DNA of 41,157 nt from Hydrogenophilus sp. (lineage in GTDB: Bacteria > Pseudomonadota > Gammaproteobacteria > Burkholderiales > Thiobacillaceae), in assembly GCA_020725265.1 (NCBI GenBank), contig DYFK01000006.1, positions 1 through 41,157 of the forward strand, written 5' to 3'. The translations under genes and the position numbers were made by a program. Positions 6,369 to 15,715 of this stretch are shown here, one piece after another; position 1 is the first letter of the stretch; each line of letters opens with the position of its first letter. The notes under the pieces were generated by a model. The model made no database searches, had not been told where the DNA came from, and saw only the letters and a list, made by a program, of their open reading frames with translations.

Positions 6369-8225
6369 ATGAACCTGCTGGACACCATCGACAGCCCCGC
6401 CGATCTCAGAAGCCTCGATCGTGTCGCGCTCAAGAATCTGAGCGCCGAGCTTCGCCAGTTCATTCTCGACAGCGTTTCCCGCACCGGTGGCCACCTCGCC
6501 TCCAATCTCGGCGTGGTCGAACTCACCGTCGCCCTGCACGCGGTGTTCGACACGCCGGACGACCGCATCGTCTGGGATGTCGGCCATCAGACCTACGCCC
6601 ACAAGATCCTCACCGGTCGGCGCGCGCGCATGGATACACTGCGCCAGACCGACGGCCTGTCTGGTTTCCCGAAACGAGAGGAAAGCGGATACGACGCCTT
6701 CATCGCCGGTCATTCCAGCACCTCGATCTCGGCCGCCTTGGGCATGGCCGTGGCGGCCAAGCTGAAGGGAGAGACGCGGCGCGTGGTGGCGGTGATCGGC
6801 GATGGCGCGATGACCGCCGGCATGGCCTTCGAGGCGCTCAACAATGCCGGCGCCATGGATGCCAACCTGCTGGTGATCCTCAACGACAACGAGATGTCGA
6901 TCTCGCCCAACGTCGGCGCCCTCAACAGCTACCTGACCCGGCTGTTGTCCGGCCGCTTCTACAACAACCTGCGCAGCCGCGGTGAACGCCTGCTCGCCAG
7001 CCTGCCACCGATCCACGAACTTGCGCGCCGGGCCGAGGAACACCTCAAGGGCATGGTCACCCCGGGTACGTTGTTCGAGGAGTTCGGCTTCAATTATCTG
7101 GGGCCGATCGATGGCCACGACCTCGACGCCCTGATCCCCACCCTGGAAAACATCCGCCGCCTGGAAGGCCCGCAGTTCCTGCACGTGGTCACGCGCAAGG
7201 GCAAGGGCTACGAGCAGGCCGAGGCCAATCCCTGTCTCTATCACGGTGTCGGCAAGTTCGAGGTGGCCGACGGCATCACGCCGAAGTCCCCGAGCCGGCC
7301 GAGCTACACCGAAATCTTCGGCCAATGGCTGGTCGACATGGCCACCGCCGACGAGCGCCTGGTGGCGATCACGCCGGCGATGTGCGAAGGCTCCGGCCTG
7401 ACCGCCTACGCCGAACGCTTCCCGGACCGCTATTTCGACGTCGGCATCGCCGAGCAGCACGCGCTCACCTTCGCCGCCGGGCTGGCCTGCGAGGGGCGCA
7501 AGCCGGTGGTGGCGATCTATTCGACTTTCCTGCAACGCGCTTATGACCAACTCATCCATGATGTCGCGTTGCAGAACCTGCCGGTGATGCTGGCGATCGA
7601 CCGCGCCGGCCTGGTCGGCGCCGACGGTCCCACCCATGCCGGCGCCTTCGACCTGTCCTACCTGCGCTGCATTCCCAATCTGATGATCGCGGCGCCGTCC
7701 GATGAGGATGAATGCCGGCGTCTGCTCAGCACCGCCTACCGGCATGACGGCCCCAGCGCCGTGCGTTACCCGCGCGGCGTCGGCCCCGGGGCCGCGCCGG
7801 CCGCCGATCTGGAACCGGTGCCGGTCGGCAAGGCCAGGGTGTCGCGGCGTGGCCACGGCGTCGCCATCCTCGCCTTCGGCAGCGTGATGGCGGCGGCCCG
7901 GAACGTGGCCGACCGACTCGACCTGACCCTGGCCGACATGCGCTTCGTCAAGCCGCTCGACCTCGATCTGCTGCGCGAACTGGCCACCCGCCACGAACAC
8001 CTGGTCACCATCGAGGAAAACGTGGTCATGGGTGGCGCCGGCTCGGCGGTCGCCGAGGCGTTGGCCGGGCTGGGCGTCGACCTGCCCATCCTTCATCTGG
8101 GGTTGCCCGACCGCTTCGTCGAACATGGCGACCACGGCGTGCTGCTGGACCGGTGCGGGTTGAGCGAACGCCATATCGAGGCGGCGATCCGACCGCTCTG
8201 TTCCAAAACCGACTATCCCGAGTAA
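6369..8225 (+). CDS. dxs: 1-deoxy-D-xylulose-5-phosphate synthase
   Basis: DXS joins pyruvate and glyceraldehyde 3-phosphate using thiamine diphosphate, the entry step of the MEP isoprenoid pathway. It has 618 aa, normal length, starting at the ATG at 6369, which begins the conserved [12 protein letters not shown]. The N-terminal domain has [13 protein letters not shown] and the thiamine-diphosphate motif [18 protein letters not shown] with [13 protein letters not shown]. The transketolase-like central domain carries the catalytic Glu in [15 protein letters not shown], followed by [13 protein letters not shown]-terminal transketolase domain completes it. The stop codon TAA lies inside a perfect palindrome that overlaps the folE2 promoter downstream. 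Confidence 0.97.
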   Translation: MNLLDTIDSPADLRSLDRVALKNLSAELRQFILDSVSRTGGHLASNLGVVELTVALHAVFDTPDDRIVWDVGHQTYAHKILTGRRARMDTLRQTDGLSGFPKREESGYDAFIAGHSSTSISAALGMAVAAKLKGETRRVVAVIGDGAMTAGMAFEALNNAGAMDANLLVILNDNEMSISPNVGALNSYLTRLLSGRFYNNLRSRGERLLASLPPIHELARRAEEHLKGMVTPGTLFEEFGFNYLGPIDGHDLDALIPTLENIRRLEGPQFLHVVTRKGKGYEQAEANPCLYHGVGKFEVADGITPKSPSRPSYTEIFGQWLVDMATADERLVAITPAMCEGSGLTAYAERFPDRYFDVGIAEQHALTFAAGLACEGRKPVVAIYSTFLQRAYDQLIHDVALQNLPVMLAIDRAGLVGADGPTHAGAFDLSYLRCIPNLMIAAPSDEDECRRLLSTAYRHDGPSAVRYPRGVGPGAAPAADLEPVPVGKARVSRRGHGVAILAFGSVMAAARNVADRLDLTLADMRFVKPLDLDLLRELATRHEHLVTIEENVVMGGAGSAVAEALAGLGVDLPILHLGLPDRFVEHGDHGVLLDRCGLSERHIEAAIRPLCSKTDYPE

Positions 8226-8254
8226 TTTACTCGGGTATGGCCGGGGCGTATAAT
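8217..8254 (+). promoter_or_regulatory. folE2 promoter with 9-1-9 palindromic operator candidate
   Basis: A consensus -10 TATAAT is at 8249-8254. A 4/6 match to the -35 (TTTACT, 8226-8231) is placed 17 bp upstream. The -35 lies inside a perfect inverted repeat, CCCGAGTAA (8217-8225), T, TTACTCGGG (8227-8235), which also contains the dxs stop codon. A one-base centre is the dyad geometry of Fur-family operators. Zur represses folE2 in several bacteria, so a Zur-type operator is a reasonable guess, though the sequence is not the enterobacterial Zur box. No T-run follows, so a terminator is less likely. The start codon lies 30 bp downstream of the -10. Confidence 0.65.
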
Positions 8255-8284
8255 TTGGAACATGTCTAAACAAAGGATTCCATC

Positions 8285-9124
8285 ATGACCGGCAACGTAT
8301 GCGAGACAGTCTGCGATACCCCCGCCGCCTGCCCCACCCGGGAGGCCATTCCCGATGTCCAGAATTTCGCCGACTCCCGCCAGATCGCCATCGACAAGGT
8401 TGGCATCAAGGCCATCCGTCATCCGGTCAAGGTGATGGACAAGAATGGTGGCGTCCAGCACACCATCGCCACCTTCGCCATGTACGTTTACTTGCCGCAC
8501 CACTTCAAGGGGACGCACATGTCGCGTTTCATCGAGATCCTGAACGGCTACGAGCGGGAAATCTCCGTGGAGTCGTTCGAGGACATGTTGCGCCAGATGG
8601 TGGTCAAGCTGGAGGCGGTGTCCGGCCATGTCGAGATGAGCTTTCCCTACTTCATCAACAAGAAGGCACCGGTATCCGGCGTGGAAAGCCTGCTCGACTA
8701 CGACGTCACCTTCATTGGCGAGATCCGCGATGGCGCCTACCTGCAAACCATGAAGGTGCTGGTGCCATGCACCAGCCTGTGCCCCTGTTCCAAGAAGATT
8801 TCCGAGTATGGCGCCCATAACCAGCGCTCGCACGTGACCCTGACCGTGCGTACCAACAGTTTCGTCTGGATCGAGGATTTGGTGCGTGTCGCCGAGGAGA
8901 ACGCTTCCAGCCAGCTCTATGGCCTGCTCAAGCGGCCGGACGAGAAATTCGTCACCGAGCGCGCCTACGAGAATCCCAAGTTCGTCGAGGATCTGGTGCG
9001 CGACGTCGCCGCCGCGCTCAACCAGGACGAACGCATCGATGCCTACGTGGTCGAGGCGGAGAATTTCGAGTCGATCCACAACCACTCGGCGTACGCGCTG
9101 ATCGAACGGGACAAGACCCGGTAG
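8285..9124 (+). CDS. folE2: GTP cyclohydrolase IB (type I, FolE2 family)
   Basis: FolE2 converts GTP to dihydroneopterin triphosphate, the first step of folate synthesis, using a metal other than strictly zinc. The 279-aa length fits the family. The hallmark active-site block is [23 protein letters not shown] in substance (residues about 159-181), with its cysteine and the H-N-Q-R-S-H segment. Earlier blocks [13 protein letters not shown] and [10 protein letters not shown] also match. It follows dxs behind its own promoter. The last 20 codons are duplicated 145 bp downstream. The downstream copy carries synonymous changes and would end RQA instead of stopping after R, suggesting the 3' end was rebuilt by recombination. 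Confidence 0.96.
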   Translation: MTGNVCETVCDTPAACPTREAIPDVQNFADSRQIAIDKVGIKAIRHPVKVMDKNGGVQHTIATFAMYVYLPHHFKGTHMSRFIEILNGYEREISVESFEDMLRQMVVKLEAVSGHVEMSFPYFINKKAPVSGVESLLDYDVTFIGEIRDGAYLQTMKVLVPCTSLCPCSKKISEYGAHNQRSHVTLTVRTNSFVWIEDLVRVAEENASSQLYGLLKRPDEKFVTERAYENPKFVEDLVRDVAAALNQDERIDAYVVEAENFESIHNHSAYALIERDKTR

Positions 9125-9295
9125 GCCTGATCCACGACTCGAAATTTCGCCGCCTACGCGGTCGCATCCCCATTGCGTGGGGCCCCTGCTCCGCGCTCCG
9201 ATGGCGTACTTCGAGTCGATCCACAATCATTCGGCGTACGCGCTGATCGAACGGGACAAGACCCGGCAGGCCTGATCCACGACTCGAAATTTCGC
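9065..9295. repeat. 86-bp direct repeat of the folE2 3' end
   Basis: Copy 1 (9065-9150) is the end of folE2 plus its downstream flank; copy 2 (9210-9295) is 83/86 identical, with 59 unrelated bases between. Two of the three differences are silent in the FolE2 reading (AAC/AAT, CAC/CAT). The third turns TAG into CAG, so copy 2 reads on to RQA and stops. This pattern means copy 2 is itself a coding 3' end, not a random copy. Each copy also ends in CGACTCGAA, the reverse complement of TTCGAGTCG at its beginning, so the spacer is flanked by inverted repeats. Allele replacement leaving the old 3' end, or insertion of a small repeat element, would both explain it. Confidence 0.85.
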
Positions 9296-9322
9296 GGTCT
9301 ATGCCACGCGCGCTACGCGGCT

Positions 9323-10075
9323 TCAGAACCGTTCGTCTTCCCTCAGGTAGCGCCACTGGCCGAGCGGCAGATCGCCCAGGCGGACCTGGCCGATGCGCAC
9401 GCGCTTGAGGCCGATCACCTTCAGGCCGACCAGCTCGCACATCCGGCGGATCTGGCGTTTGCGGCCTTCCTTGAGGATGAAGCGGAGTTGATCCTCGTTC
9501 TGCCAGGCGACCCGGGCGGGCCGCAGTTCGCGGCCGTCGAGCCGGAGGCCGTGGTTGAGCAGCCTGAGCCCGGATTCGCTCAGCGTGCCCTGCACGCGCA
9601 CTAGGTATTCCTTCTCGATATCCGAGTCCTCGCCGATGAGTTGCCGGGCGACGCGGCCATCCTGGGTCAGCACCAGCAGGCCGGTGGAATCGATGTCGAG
9701 CCGGCCGGCCGGGGCGAGACCCTTGAGATGGCCGGGATGGAAGGCGGGACCGCCGGCATCCTTCCAGAGCGCCTCTGGCCGGATCAGGACCACCGCCGGC
9801 TTGTAACCTGGCTCCGGCTGGCCGGAGACATACCCGATCGGCTTGTGCAGCAGGATGGTGACGCGCTGTTGCTGGTCCTTGCGCGCTTGCTGGGCGAGGT
9901 GGATTTCGCAGTCCGGGTCGACCCGGGTGCCCAGTTCCGCGATGCGCACGCCGTTGACGAAAACCAGACCGCGCTCGATGTAGGCATCGGCTTCGCGGCG
10001 CGAACACAGGCCGCGTTCCGACATCAGCTTGGACAGGCGGATGCCTTCCGGGCGCGCGTTCGCGGTCGTGCTCAT
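9323..10075 (-). CDS. rluF: RsuA/RluB/RluF-family pseudouridine synthase
   Basis: This enzyme isomerises a uridine to pseudouridine in rRNA, probably 23S. It has 250 aa from the ATG at 10075. An N-terminal S4 RNA-binding domain ([18 protein letters not shown], about residues 12-29) precedes the catalytic domain. That domain has the motif [17 protein letters not shown], whose first Asp is the nucleophile, and the C-terminal [15 protein letters not shown]. The linker [12 protein letters not shown] resembles the RluF-like group, so U2604 is the likely target, but RluB/RluE-type specificity cannot be excluded. The start overlaps the stop of the large upstream gene by an ATGA junction, so it is translated from that transcript. 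Confidence 0.88.
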   Translation of the reverse strand: MSTTANARPEGIRLSKLMSERGLCSRREADAYIERGLVFVNGVRIAELGTRVDPDCEIHLAQQARKDQQQRVTILLHKPIGYVSGQPEPGYKPAVVLIRPEALWKDAGGPAFHPGHLKGLAPAGRLDIDSTGLLVLTQDGRVARQLIGEDSDIEKEYLVRVQGTLSESGLRLLNHGLRLDGRELRPARVAWQNEDQLRFILKEGRKRQIRRMCELVGLKVIGLKRVRIGQVRLGDLPLGQWRYLREDERF

Positions 10076-13000
10076 GCGTTCGCGGACTGGCGATGCACCC
10101 AGTCGGCGCCAAGGCTGCCCCACAGCCTGTCGAGATAGGCCGGCGAGGTGACTTCCGCCAGGCGCGCGCGCGCTTCCTCCAACGCCGCTTCGCAGCCGGC
10201 GATGCCATCTGGCTCGCAACGCGTCTCGGCTTCGGCGAGGAAGCGCGACAGATAGTCGACGTGACGTTGATAGAGGGCGATGTCGCGGCGCTGCTTGATC
10301 GCCAGGCGTTCCCGGTACCAGTCGCTCGCCAGCAGCGATTCGCGCGTGAACAGGGCGCGCAGATCCGGATGCGACAGGTCCATGCCCTGGTAATGACCCT
10401 CGGCCATGACGTGGAGCAGTGCCTTCAGTGGCGGACAGGCGTCATCGATGGAACCGTCGGCCAGGTAGCCGCGCGCGACCTTTTCGTGGGCTTCGACGAT
10501 GTGCTCGACACCGTCGACGAAGGCGTCCAGATCCTGGGTTTCAGGACGCAGCATGGCTTCGTCGAATACCTGCATGGGGTCGTCGAAAATCTTGCCGAGG
10601 AAAGCGTGCATGAAGCGCGTGGTGATCCGGTAGCCCAGGCGGCTGGCGCGGACACGACGGCCCTTGTGGTCGAAATCCTCGACCTTTTCCAGATAACCGC
10701 GTCCGATCAGCCACTTGGCGTCGCGCTGCTTCGGCGAAAGTCGGCACCAGATTTCCGGCATCAGGAAGCTGATGTCGTGATCGACCCGGCGGTTCGGGCC
10801 GATGTGGCCCGCGGCCGTGGTATAGCCGTCGTGACCGCACAGGATGAAGGACACCAGCGCGTTGTTGAGGTCGGCGGTGGCGGTGAGCGCGTTGAACGGC
10901 CCCTTGGTCAGCGCGCCTTCGGAACCGGCGCCGGTGGTCGATGGTGATTTGCCCGACAGGCTGGCGATGAAATCCATGAACAGTTCGGGCAGCTCCTGGT
11001 AATGGATCGGGCCGTACACGGCGAGCGGACGGATGCCGGGCTTGGGCGGGTTGTTCCGGCGTCCCGGCAGCATGACGTCGACCGGCAGATGCAGCGGCGT
11101 GTTGGCGGGCATGCGGCGATACAGACGGGTGCCCATTTCGGCGATGTAGCTGTCGAGCGGATTGGCGAGATCAGGCCGGGCTTGCAGATAGCGCACGTTC
11201 GGGCTGGGTTTGCCGTTGACGATGCGCGGGTGCGCCGACGACACGAAATAGCCCTCCTCGGCCGCGGCTGCTTCGATGAAGCGCTGCATGGGTGGGCTGT
11301 AATGGTGGAAGGTCAGCACGTCGTCGACCAGTTCGCGGGCATCGGCCCGGGTCAGCGGCTCGAAATTGGAGATGAAGTTGTCGTCCAGTGTCAGATCCAG
11401 TTCGGTCTGCGGGTCGAGGCCGCGGTGCTTGGCGTCGTCCGGGCGCTGGAACAGGCGATTTTCGCAGTTGGCGACGATCTTGCACGCGACTTCCCCGGCC
11501 ACGCCGGGCGGCGTGTCGCGCAGGCCGCGCGTGGGCACCGTGGCGGATACCGCGATATCGTCGGCGAGCTGGACCTTTTGCGCGCCCACGAAATCCTGAC
11601 GCACCTTGTAGACGCGCCAGGAGCCGTCGTCCAGACGGCCGACACGCAGGAAGCTGGCCTCCAGCCGGCGCCGGTGGTACTTGAGTTCATGCGCCGGGCG
11701 GCCGTCGACCATGTCGACGTGGAAATGCTCGCGCCAGTCGTTGCCCCATTCCGGCCGATGGAAGCGTTTGATGATGATGGCCAGCGCGCGGATGTGCGGC
11801 GGGATGGTCGCCAGCCAGGCATTGTAGGCGTCGGTATATTCCTCGGATGGCGTCAGCAGGCGGATCACCGAACCCAGCGTGCGGTTGGGGGAGAGCAGGG
11901 TGCGGGTATCCATGCCGCCGGCCGGCTGGACCTTGAAGCGGTCGGAATAGCCACGCTTGAACAGCGCCTCGACCTGGTCGAGGTCCTGTTTCAGGTTCTG
12001 AACGTAGAACGGCCCGGACAGCAGCGCGCTGACCAGCGACTTGGAGATTTCCGACTTGCCGCCGCCGGAGACCGTGCACGGCTTGTAGCAGAAGGTGCCT
12101 TCGGCCTCGCTGCCGACCAGGCGCCAGGATGGCGCGTGCGGGTGCTTCTCCAGATGTACCTTGAAACCGCATGGATAGATGTAGGTATGGCCGGCCAGCA
12201 GCTTGAGCTGGCGCAATTCGTTGCTCCATGTCCAGGTGGCGAGCTGCTCCTGCAGGTCCATGTGGGTGTCTTCCGGCACGTAGACGATGCATGGCTGGCG
12301 GCGGTCGTATCCGTGGCCCTCCGGCTGGAAGTCGATGATGTCGCCATAGAGCTGGCGTACGTCGCGGATCGAATGGCCCTCGGCCAGATAGCGCGAATCC
12401 AGACTGTAGCTGTCGCCCAGGTTGAAGCTGGGGAAGGCCAGGGCGCCACCGGAGTGTTCCTCCTCGCTGCCACCGAACAGGTTGGCGGCGTAGCTGATCT
12501 GCGACTTGATCTCCTTCTTGCTGTAGCCGAAGTAGTTGTCGGCGATGATGGTGACGATGACCCCGTTCAGGTCGCGGCAGACGATCTTGAAGGCGCCACC
12601 GTCGTTGTAGCGCTCGTGCTCGTCGCGCCAGCACATGCCATCCCGGCGTTGCCGCTCGCTGGCCTCGTCCCAGCGCGGCAGGCCGACTTCCTTCTTGGTC
12701 AGTTCGATCAGGTGCGGCGCCAGGATCACGCAGCCGGTATGGCCCGACCAATGCGTCACATCGAGGCCAGCGTCGTTGCCCGGCAGGTAGGGATCGCCAG
12801 CGTTGCCGAAGATGCGCTCGACGAAATCCAGGTTGGCGACCAGGCCGCCGGGCACGAAGAAACGGGTTTCCATGCGCTTCTCCGGCATCACGCCGGTGAC
12901 CGCCGGTGACACCAGCGGCCGCAGCAGCAGCGAGACCCACAGGTGCGCGCCCGGCTCCTGATTGGCGGTGAACGGCAGCCTCATCAGGGCATCCGGAGGA

Positions 13001-13545
13001 TTCATCGCCGCCTTGAACAACGCCGCGAAAGTGGCGGTGGGCACCGCCTTCTTGTCCCAGGGAATCGGCAGGCCGCCTTCGACCACGTGGAACACGCCCT
13101 CGGTGGTGCGACGATCCTTGCCCGGGTTGTGCAGCACGCCCTGGCGCACCCGGTAGGAAGTCAGCCATTGCGACTGGAACAGGTCGCCATCGGCGGGCAG
13201 GGACAGCTCAGCGGCCAGGCCGGCGCGATCGAGTACGAAGCTGTCGGCGGGCAGGCGGAGCTCGCTCTCGACGCCGTCGCGGCGCAGATAGCCGTCGAGG
13301 AAGTCCTGGATGCGCCGGTCGGCCGGGCAGCGATAGCCCTGCAACAGGCGCCGGTGCTGGCGGTAGTTGCGCAGCAGATCGTCGGCGGTATCGAGCAGGT
13401 CGTCCGCGTCACCCAGCCAGCCGGGCTGGCCGAGAGCGGCGAGTTGCAGGTTGATCTGGCGCACCCGCTTCAGGCGGGCGGCGGGGATGGGCTTGCGCGC
13501 GGCTTCGATGGCGCGGGGGAGATCGTTGTTCATGAGTTTCATCAC
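10072..13545 (-). CDS. Probable PPi-dependent phosphoenolpyruvate carboxykinase
   Basis: A 1157-aa cytoplasmic protein usually deposited as hypothetical. Its size and overall look match the PPi-type PEP carboxykinases known from Entamoeba and Propionibacterium. Those enzymes interconvert oxaloacetate plus PPi with PEP, CO2 and phosphate, and have little overall similarity to ATP or GTP PEPCKs. Supporting motifs are a phosphate-binding loop SGGGKSEIS (residues 493-501), the block [20 protein letters not shown] (about 367-386), and [21 protein letters not shown] (about 265-285). There are no signal peptide or membrane segments. It lies 66 bp downstream of the c-di-GMP operon and is coupled to the rluF-like gene. 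The identification rests on recalled family resemblance, not on an alignment. Confidence 0.6.
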   Translation of the reverse strand: MMKLMNNDLPRAIEAARKPIPAARLKRVRQINLQLAALGQPGWLGDADDLLDTADDLLRNYRQHRRLLQGYRCPADRRIQDFLDGYLRRDGVESELRLPADSFVLDRAGLAAELSLPADGDLFQSQWLTSYRVRQGVLHNPGKDRRTTEGVFHVVEGGLPIPWDKKAVPTATFAALFKAAMNPPDALMRLPFTANQEPGAHLWVSLLLRPLVSPAVTGVMPEKRMETRFFVPGGLVANLDFVERIFGNAGDPYLPGNDAGLDVTHWSGHTGCVILAPHLIELTKKEVGLPRWDEASERQRRDGMCWRDEHERYNDGGAFKIVCRDLNGVIVTIIADNYFGYSKKEIKSQISYAANLFGGSEEEHSGGALAFPSFNLGDSYSLDSRYLAEGHSIRDVRQLYGDIIDFQPEGHGYDRRQPCIVYVPEDTHMDLQEQLATWTWSNELRQLKLLAGHTYIYPCGFKVHLEKHPHAPSWRLVGSEAEGTFCYKPCTVSGGGKSEISKSLVSALLSGPFYVQNLKQDLDQVEALFKRGYSDRFKVQPAGGMDTRTLLSPNRTLGSVIRLLTPSEEYTDAYNAWLATIPPHIRALAIIIKRFHRPEWGNDWREHFHVDMVDGRPAHELKYHRRRLEASFLRVGRLDDGSWRVYKVRQDFVGAQKVQLADDIAVSATVPTRGLRDTPPGVAGEVACKIVANCENRLFQRPDDAKHRGLDPQTELDLTLDDNFISNFEPLTRADARELVDDVLTFHHYSPPMQRFIEAAAAEEGYFVSSAHPRIVNGKPSPNVRYLQARPDLANPLDSYIAEMGTRLYRRMPANTPLHLPVDVMLPGRRNNPPKPGIRPLAVYGPIHYQELPELFMDFIASLSGKSPSTTGAGSEGALTKGPFNALTATADLNNALVSFILCGHDGYTTAAGHIGPNRRVDHDISFLMPEIWCRLSPKQRDAKWLIGRGYLEKVEDFDHKGRRVRASRLGYRITTRFMHAFLGKIFDDPMQVFDEAMLRPETQDLDAFVDGVEHIVEAHEKVARGYLADGSIDDACPPLKALLHVMAEGHYQGMDLSHPDLRALFTRESLLASDWYRERLAIKQRRDIALYQRHVDYLSRFLAEAETRCEPDGIAGCEAALEEARARLAEVTSPAYLDRLWGSLGADWVHRQSANA

Positions 13546-13611
13546 CGTATGGATCCGGGCTATTTTCTCACGGACCGCGTCCGGACCGAAAATCGGACCG
13601 GTTCGCGGCGG

Positions 13612-15702
13612 TCAGGCCAGATTCAGCGCCTTGCGCGTGAACGTCTCGTAGGCATCGGCGTCGAGCGGCCGGCTGTACCAGTAGCCCTGCATGTAGGAAC
13701 AGCCCTGCTCGCGCAGGAAATCGCGCTGCGCCTCGGTTTCCACGCCTTCCGCCACCACCTTCATGCCCAGGCCGCGCGCCATCTGGATGATGGCCGAGGC
13801 GATGGCGGTGTCGTTGGCGTCGTCGGGGATGTCCATGACGAAGGAACGGTCGATCTTGAGCTTGTCGATCGGAAACCGCTTGAGGTAGCCGAGCGAGGAA
13901 TAGCCGGTGCCGAAGTCGTCGATGGCGATCGACAGGCCGGCGCCGTGCAGCGCGCGCAGTACGTCGGCGCTGGTGTCGGCCTTGGTCATGGCCGTGCTTT
14001 CGGTGATTTCCAGTTCGATCGCGCGCATCGGCAGGCCGGCGGCGCCAAGCAGGGCGCGGACGCGGCCGGCGAGGCCTTCCTGACGGAACTGGCGCGCCGA
14101 CAGGTTGACCGCCACCGGCAACAGCGGCAGACCGCGTTCGCGCCAGGCCGCGAGTTGCCGGCAGACCTCGCGCAGCACCCAGTCGCCGATCGGCAGGATC
14201 ATGCCGTTCTCCTCGGCCAGTGGAATGAACTCGTCGGGCGGCACCATGCCGCGCTCCGGGTGGCGCCAGCGCAGCAAGGCCTCGGCGCCGACCGGGCGGC
14301 CGTCGGTGAGGTCGGCCTGGGGCTGGTAATGAATCACGAATTCGCCGCGCTCCAGCGCCTCGTGGAGGCTGTTTTCCAGCGCCAGATGCTCGCGCGTGCG
14401 CCGGTTCATGCTCTCGGTGTAGAAATGGTACTGGCCGCGTCCGGCTTCCTTGGCGTGATACATCGCGGTGTCGGCGCACTTCATCAGGGTTTCGATGGTG
14501 TCGCCGTCCTGCGGATACAGGCTGATGCCGATGCTGGGCGTGCTGTGCAGGGCGTGGTCGCCGATCAGATAGGGGCGCGACAGGCTGAGCTGGATTTTCT
14601 CGGCGGCGTGGGCGGCGTTGTTGATGGCGCCCAGACCGGTCAGCACCACCGCGAACTCGTCGCCGCCCAGGCGGGCGATCAGGTCGCTCTCGCGCAGACT
14701 GTCGCGCAGCCGGCGGGAGACCTCGACCAGCAGGCTGTCGCCGACGTTGTGGCCGAGGGTGTCGTTGATCACCTTGAAGCGGTCGAGGTCGATGAACATC
14801 ATCGCCAGTTCGCTGCCCTCCCGGCGCGCGCTGGCGATCGCCTGTTCCAGCGAGATGTGCAGGTGCAGGCGGTTGGGCAGGCCGGTCAGGGCGTCGTGGT
14901 GGGCGATGTGGCGGATGCGTTCCTCGGCTGCTTTCTGCTCGCTGATGTCGGCGAAACTGGCGATGTGATAGTCGACGCGGCCCTCGGTGTTGCGCACCAC
15001 CGAGATGGTCAGCAACTTGGGGTAGATGCCGCCGTCCTTGTCGCGATCCCACATCTCGCCCTGCCAGAAACCCTTGTCGCGGATGTCGCGCCACATCGCC
15101 TCGTATTCCTCGCGCGTGGTCCGGCCGGACGACAGCATGCTCGGATTTTGGCCGCGCACTTCCTCTTGGGTGTAGCCGGTCAGCCGGGTGAAGGCGGGGT
15201 TGACCTCGACGATGCGGTTGTCGCGATCGGTGATCATGATCGCCTCGCCGCTGTGCTCGAACACATGCGCGGCCAACCGCAGTTGCCGTTCCGTGCGTTT
15301 GCGCGCCAGCAGGTTGCGCACGCGCGCGCGCAGCACGGCGGCGACCACGGGCTTGGTCAGGTAATCGTCGGCGCCCAGGTCCAGGCCGCTCAACTGACTT
15401 TGTTCCGAACTGTCGGCGCTGACGAAGATCACCGGGATGTCGCGCGCGCGCGCGTCCGCCTTCATCCTGCGCAGCACCTCGATGCCGCTCATGCCGGGCA
15501 TCATCACGTCGAGCAGGATCAGGTCCGGTGTATCCGCGCGTTCCAGCAGCGCGAGCGCGTCGACGCCGCTGGTGGCGGTGCGGATCCGGTATTCGCCGCG
15601 CAGCGCCGCCGCCAGCACGTGCAGATTCGCGGGCAGATCGTCGACCAGCAGGATCAACGGGCGGTCCGTGTCGACCTTTTGGGGTGTGTCGTCGCTGAGC
15701 AT
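13612..15702 (-). CDS. Response regulator with PAS, GGDEF and EAL domains
   Basis: A 696-aa cyclic-di-GMP enzyme under phosphorelay control. Domains in order: receiver (about 16-130; phospho-acceptor Asp65 in LILLDVMMPG, Lys117), PAS (about 140-255), GGDEF (about 265-430) and EAL (about 445-690). The GGDEF motif (346-350) is intact, with an RESD inhibitory site five residues before it. The EAL motif (474-476, EALLRW) and the DDFGTGYSS loop are also intact, so both synthesis and breakdown are possible. The start at 15702 begins just before the receiver domain; the upstream in-frame stretch overlaps the kinase gene. It starts 13 bp after the kinase stop, so the kinase is the obvious phosphodonor. 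Confidence 0.93.
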   Translation of the reverse strand: MLSDDTPQKVDTDRPLILLVDDLPANLHVLAAALRGEYRIRTATSGVDALALLERADTPDLILLDVMMPGMSGIEVLRRMKADARARDIPVIFVSADSSEQSQLSGLDLGADDYLTKPVVAAVLRARVRNLLARKRTERQLRLAAHVFEHSGEAIMITDRDNRIVEVNPAFTRLTGYTQEEVRGQNPSMLSSGRTTREEYEAMWRDIRDKGFWQGEMWDRDKDGGIYPKLLTISVVRNTEGRVDYHIASFADISEQKAAEERIRHIAHHDALTGLPNRLHLHISLEQAIASARREGSELAMMFIDLDRFKVINDTLGHNVGDSLLVEVSRRLRDSLRESDLIARLGGDEFAVVLTGLGAINNAAHAAEKIQLSLSRPYLIGDHALHSTPSIGISLYPQDGDTIETLMKCADTAMYHAKEAGRGQYHFYTESMNRRTREHLALENSLHEALERGEFVIHYQPQADLTDGRPVGAEALLRWRHPERGMVPPDEFIPLAEENGMILPIGDWVLREVCRQLAAWRERGLPLLPVAVNLSARQFRQEGLAGRVRALLGAAGLPMRAIELEITESTAMTKADTSADVLRALHGAGLSIAIDDFGTGYSSLGYLKRFPIDKLKIDRSFVMDIPDDANDTAIASAIIQMARGLGMKVVAEGVETEAQRDFLREQGCSYMQGYWYSRPLDADAYETFTRKALNLA

Positions 15703-15715
15703 GCGCGCTACTTTA

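Noticed and set aside
6336-8273. Minus-strand open frame of 645 codons
   Set aside because: It is antisense to dxs, which is complete; the frame is an artefact of high third-position GC.
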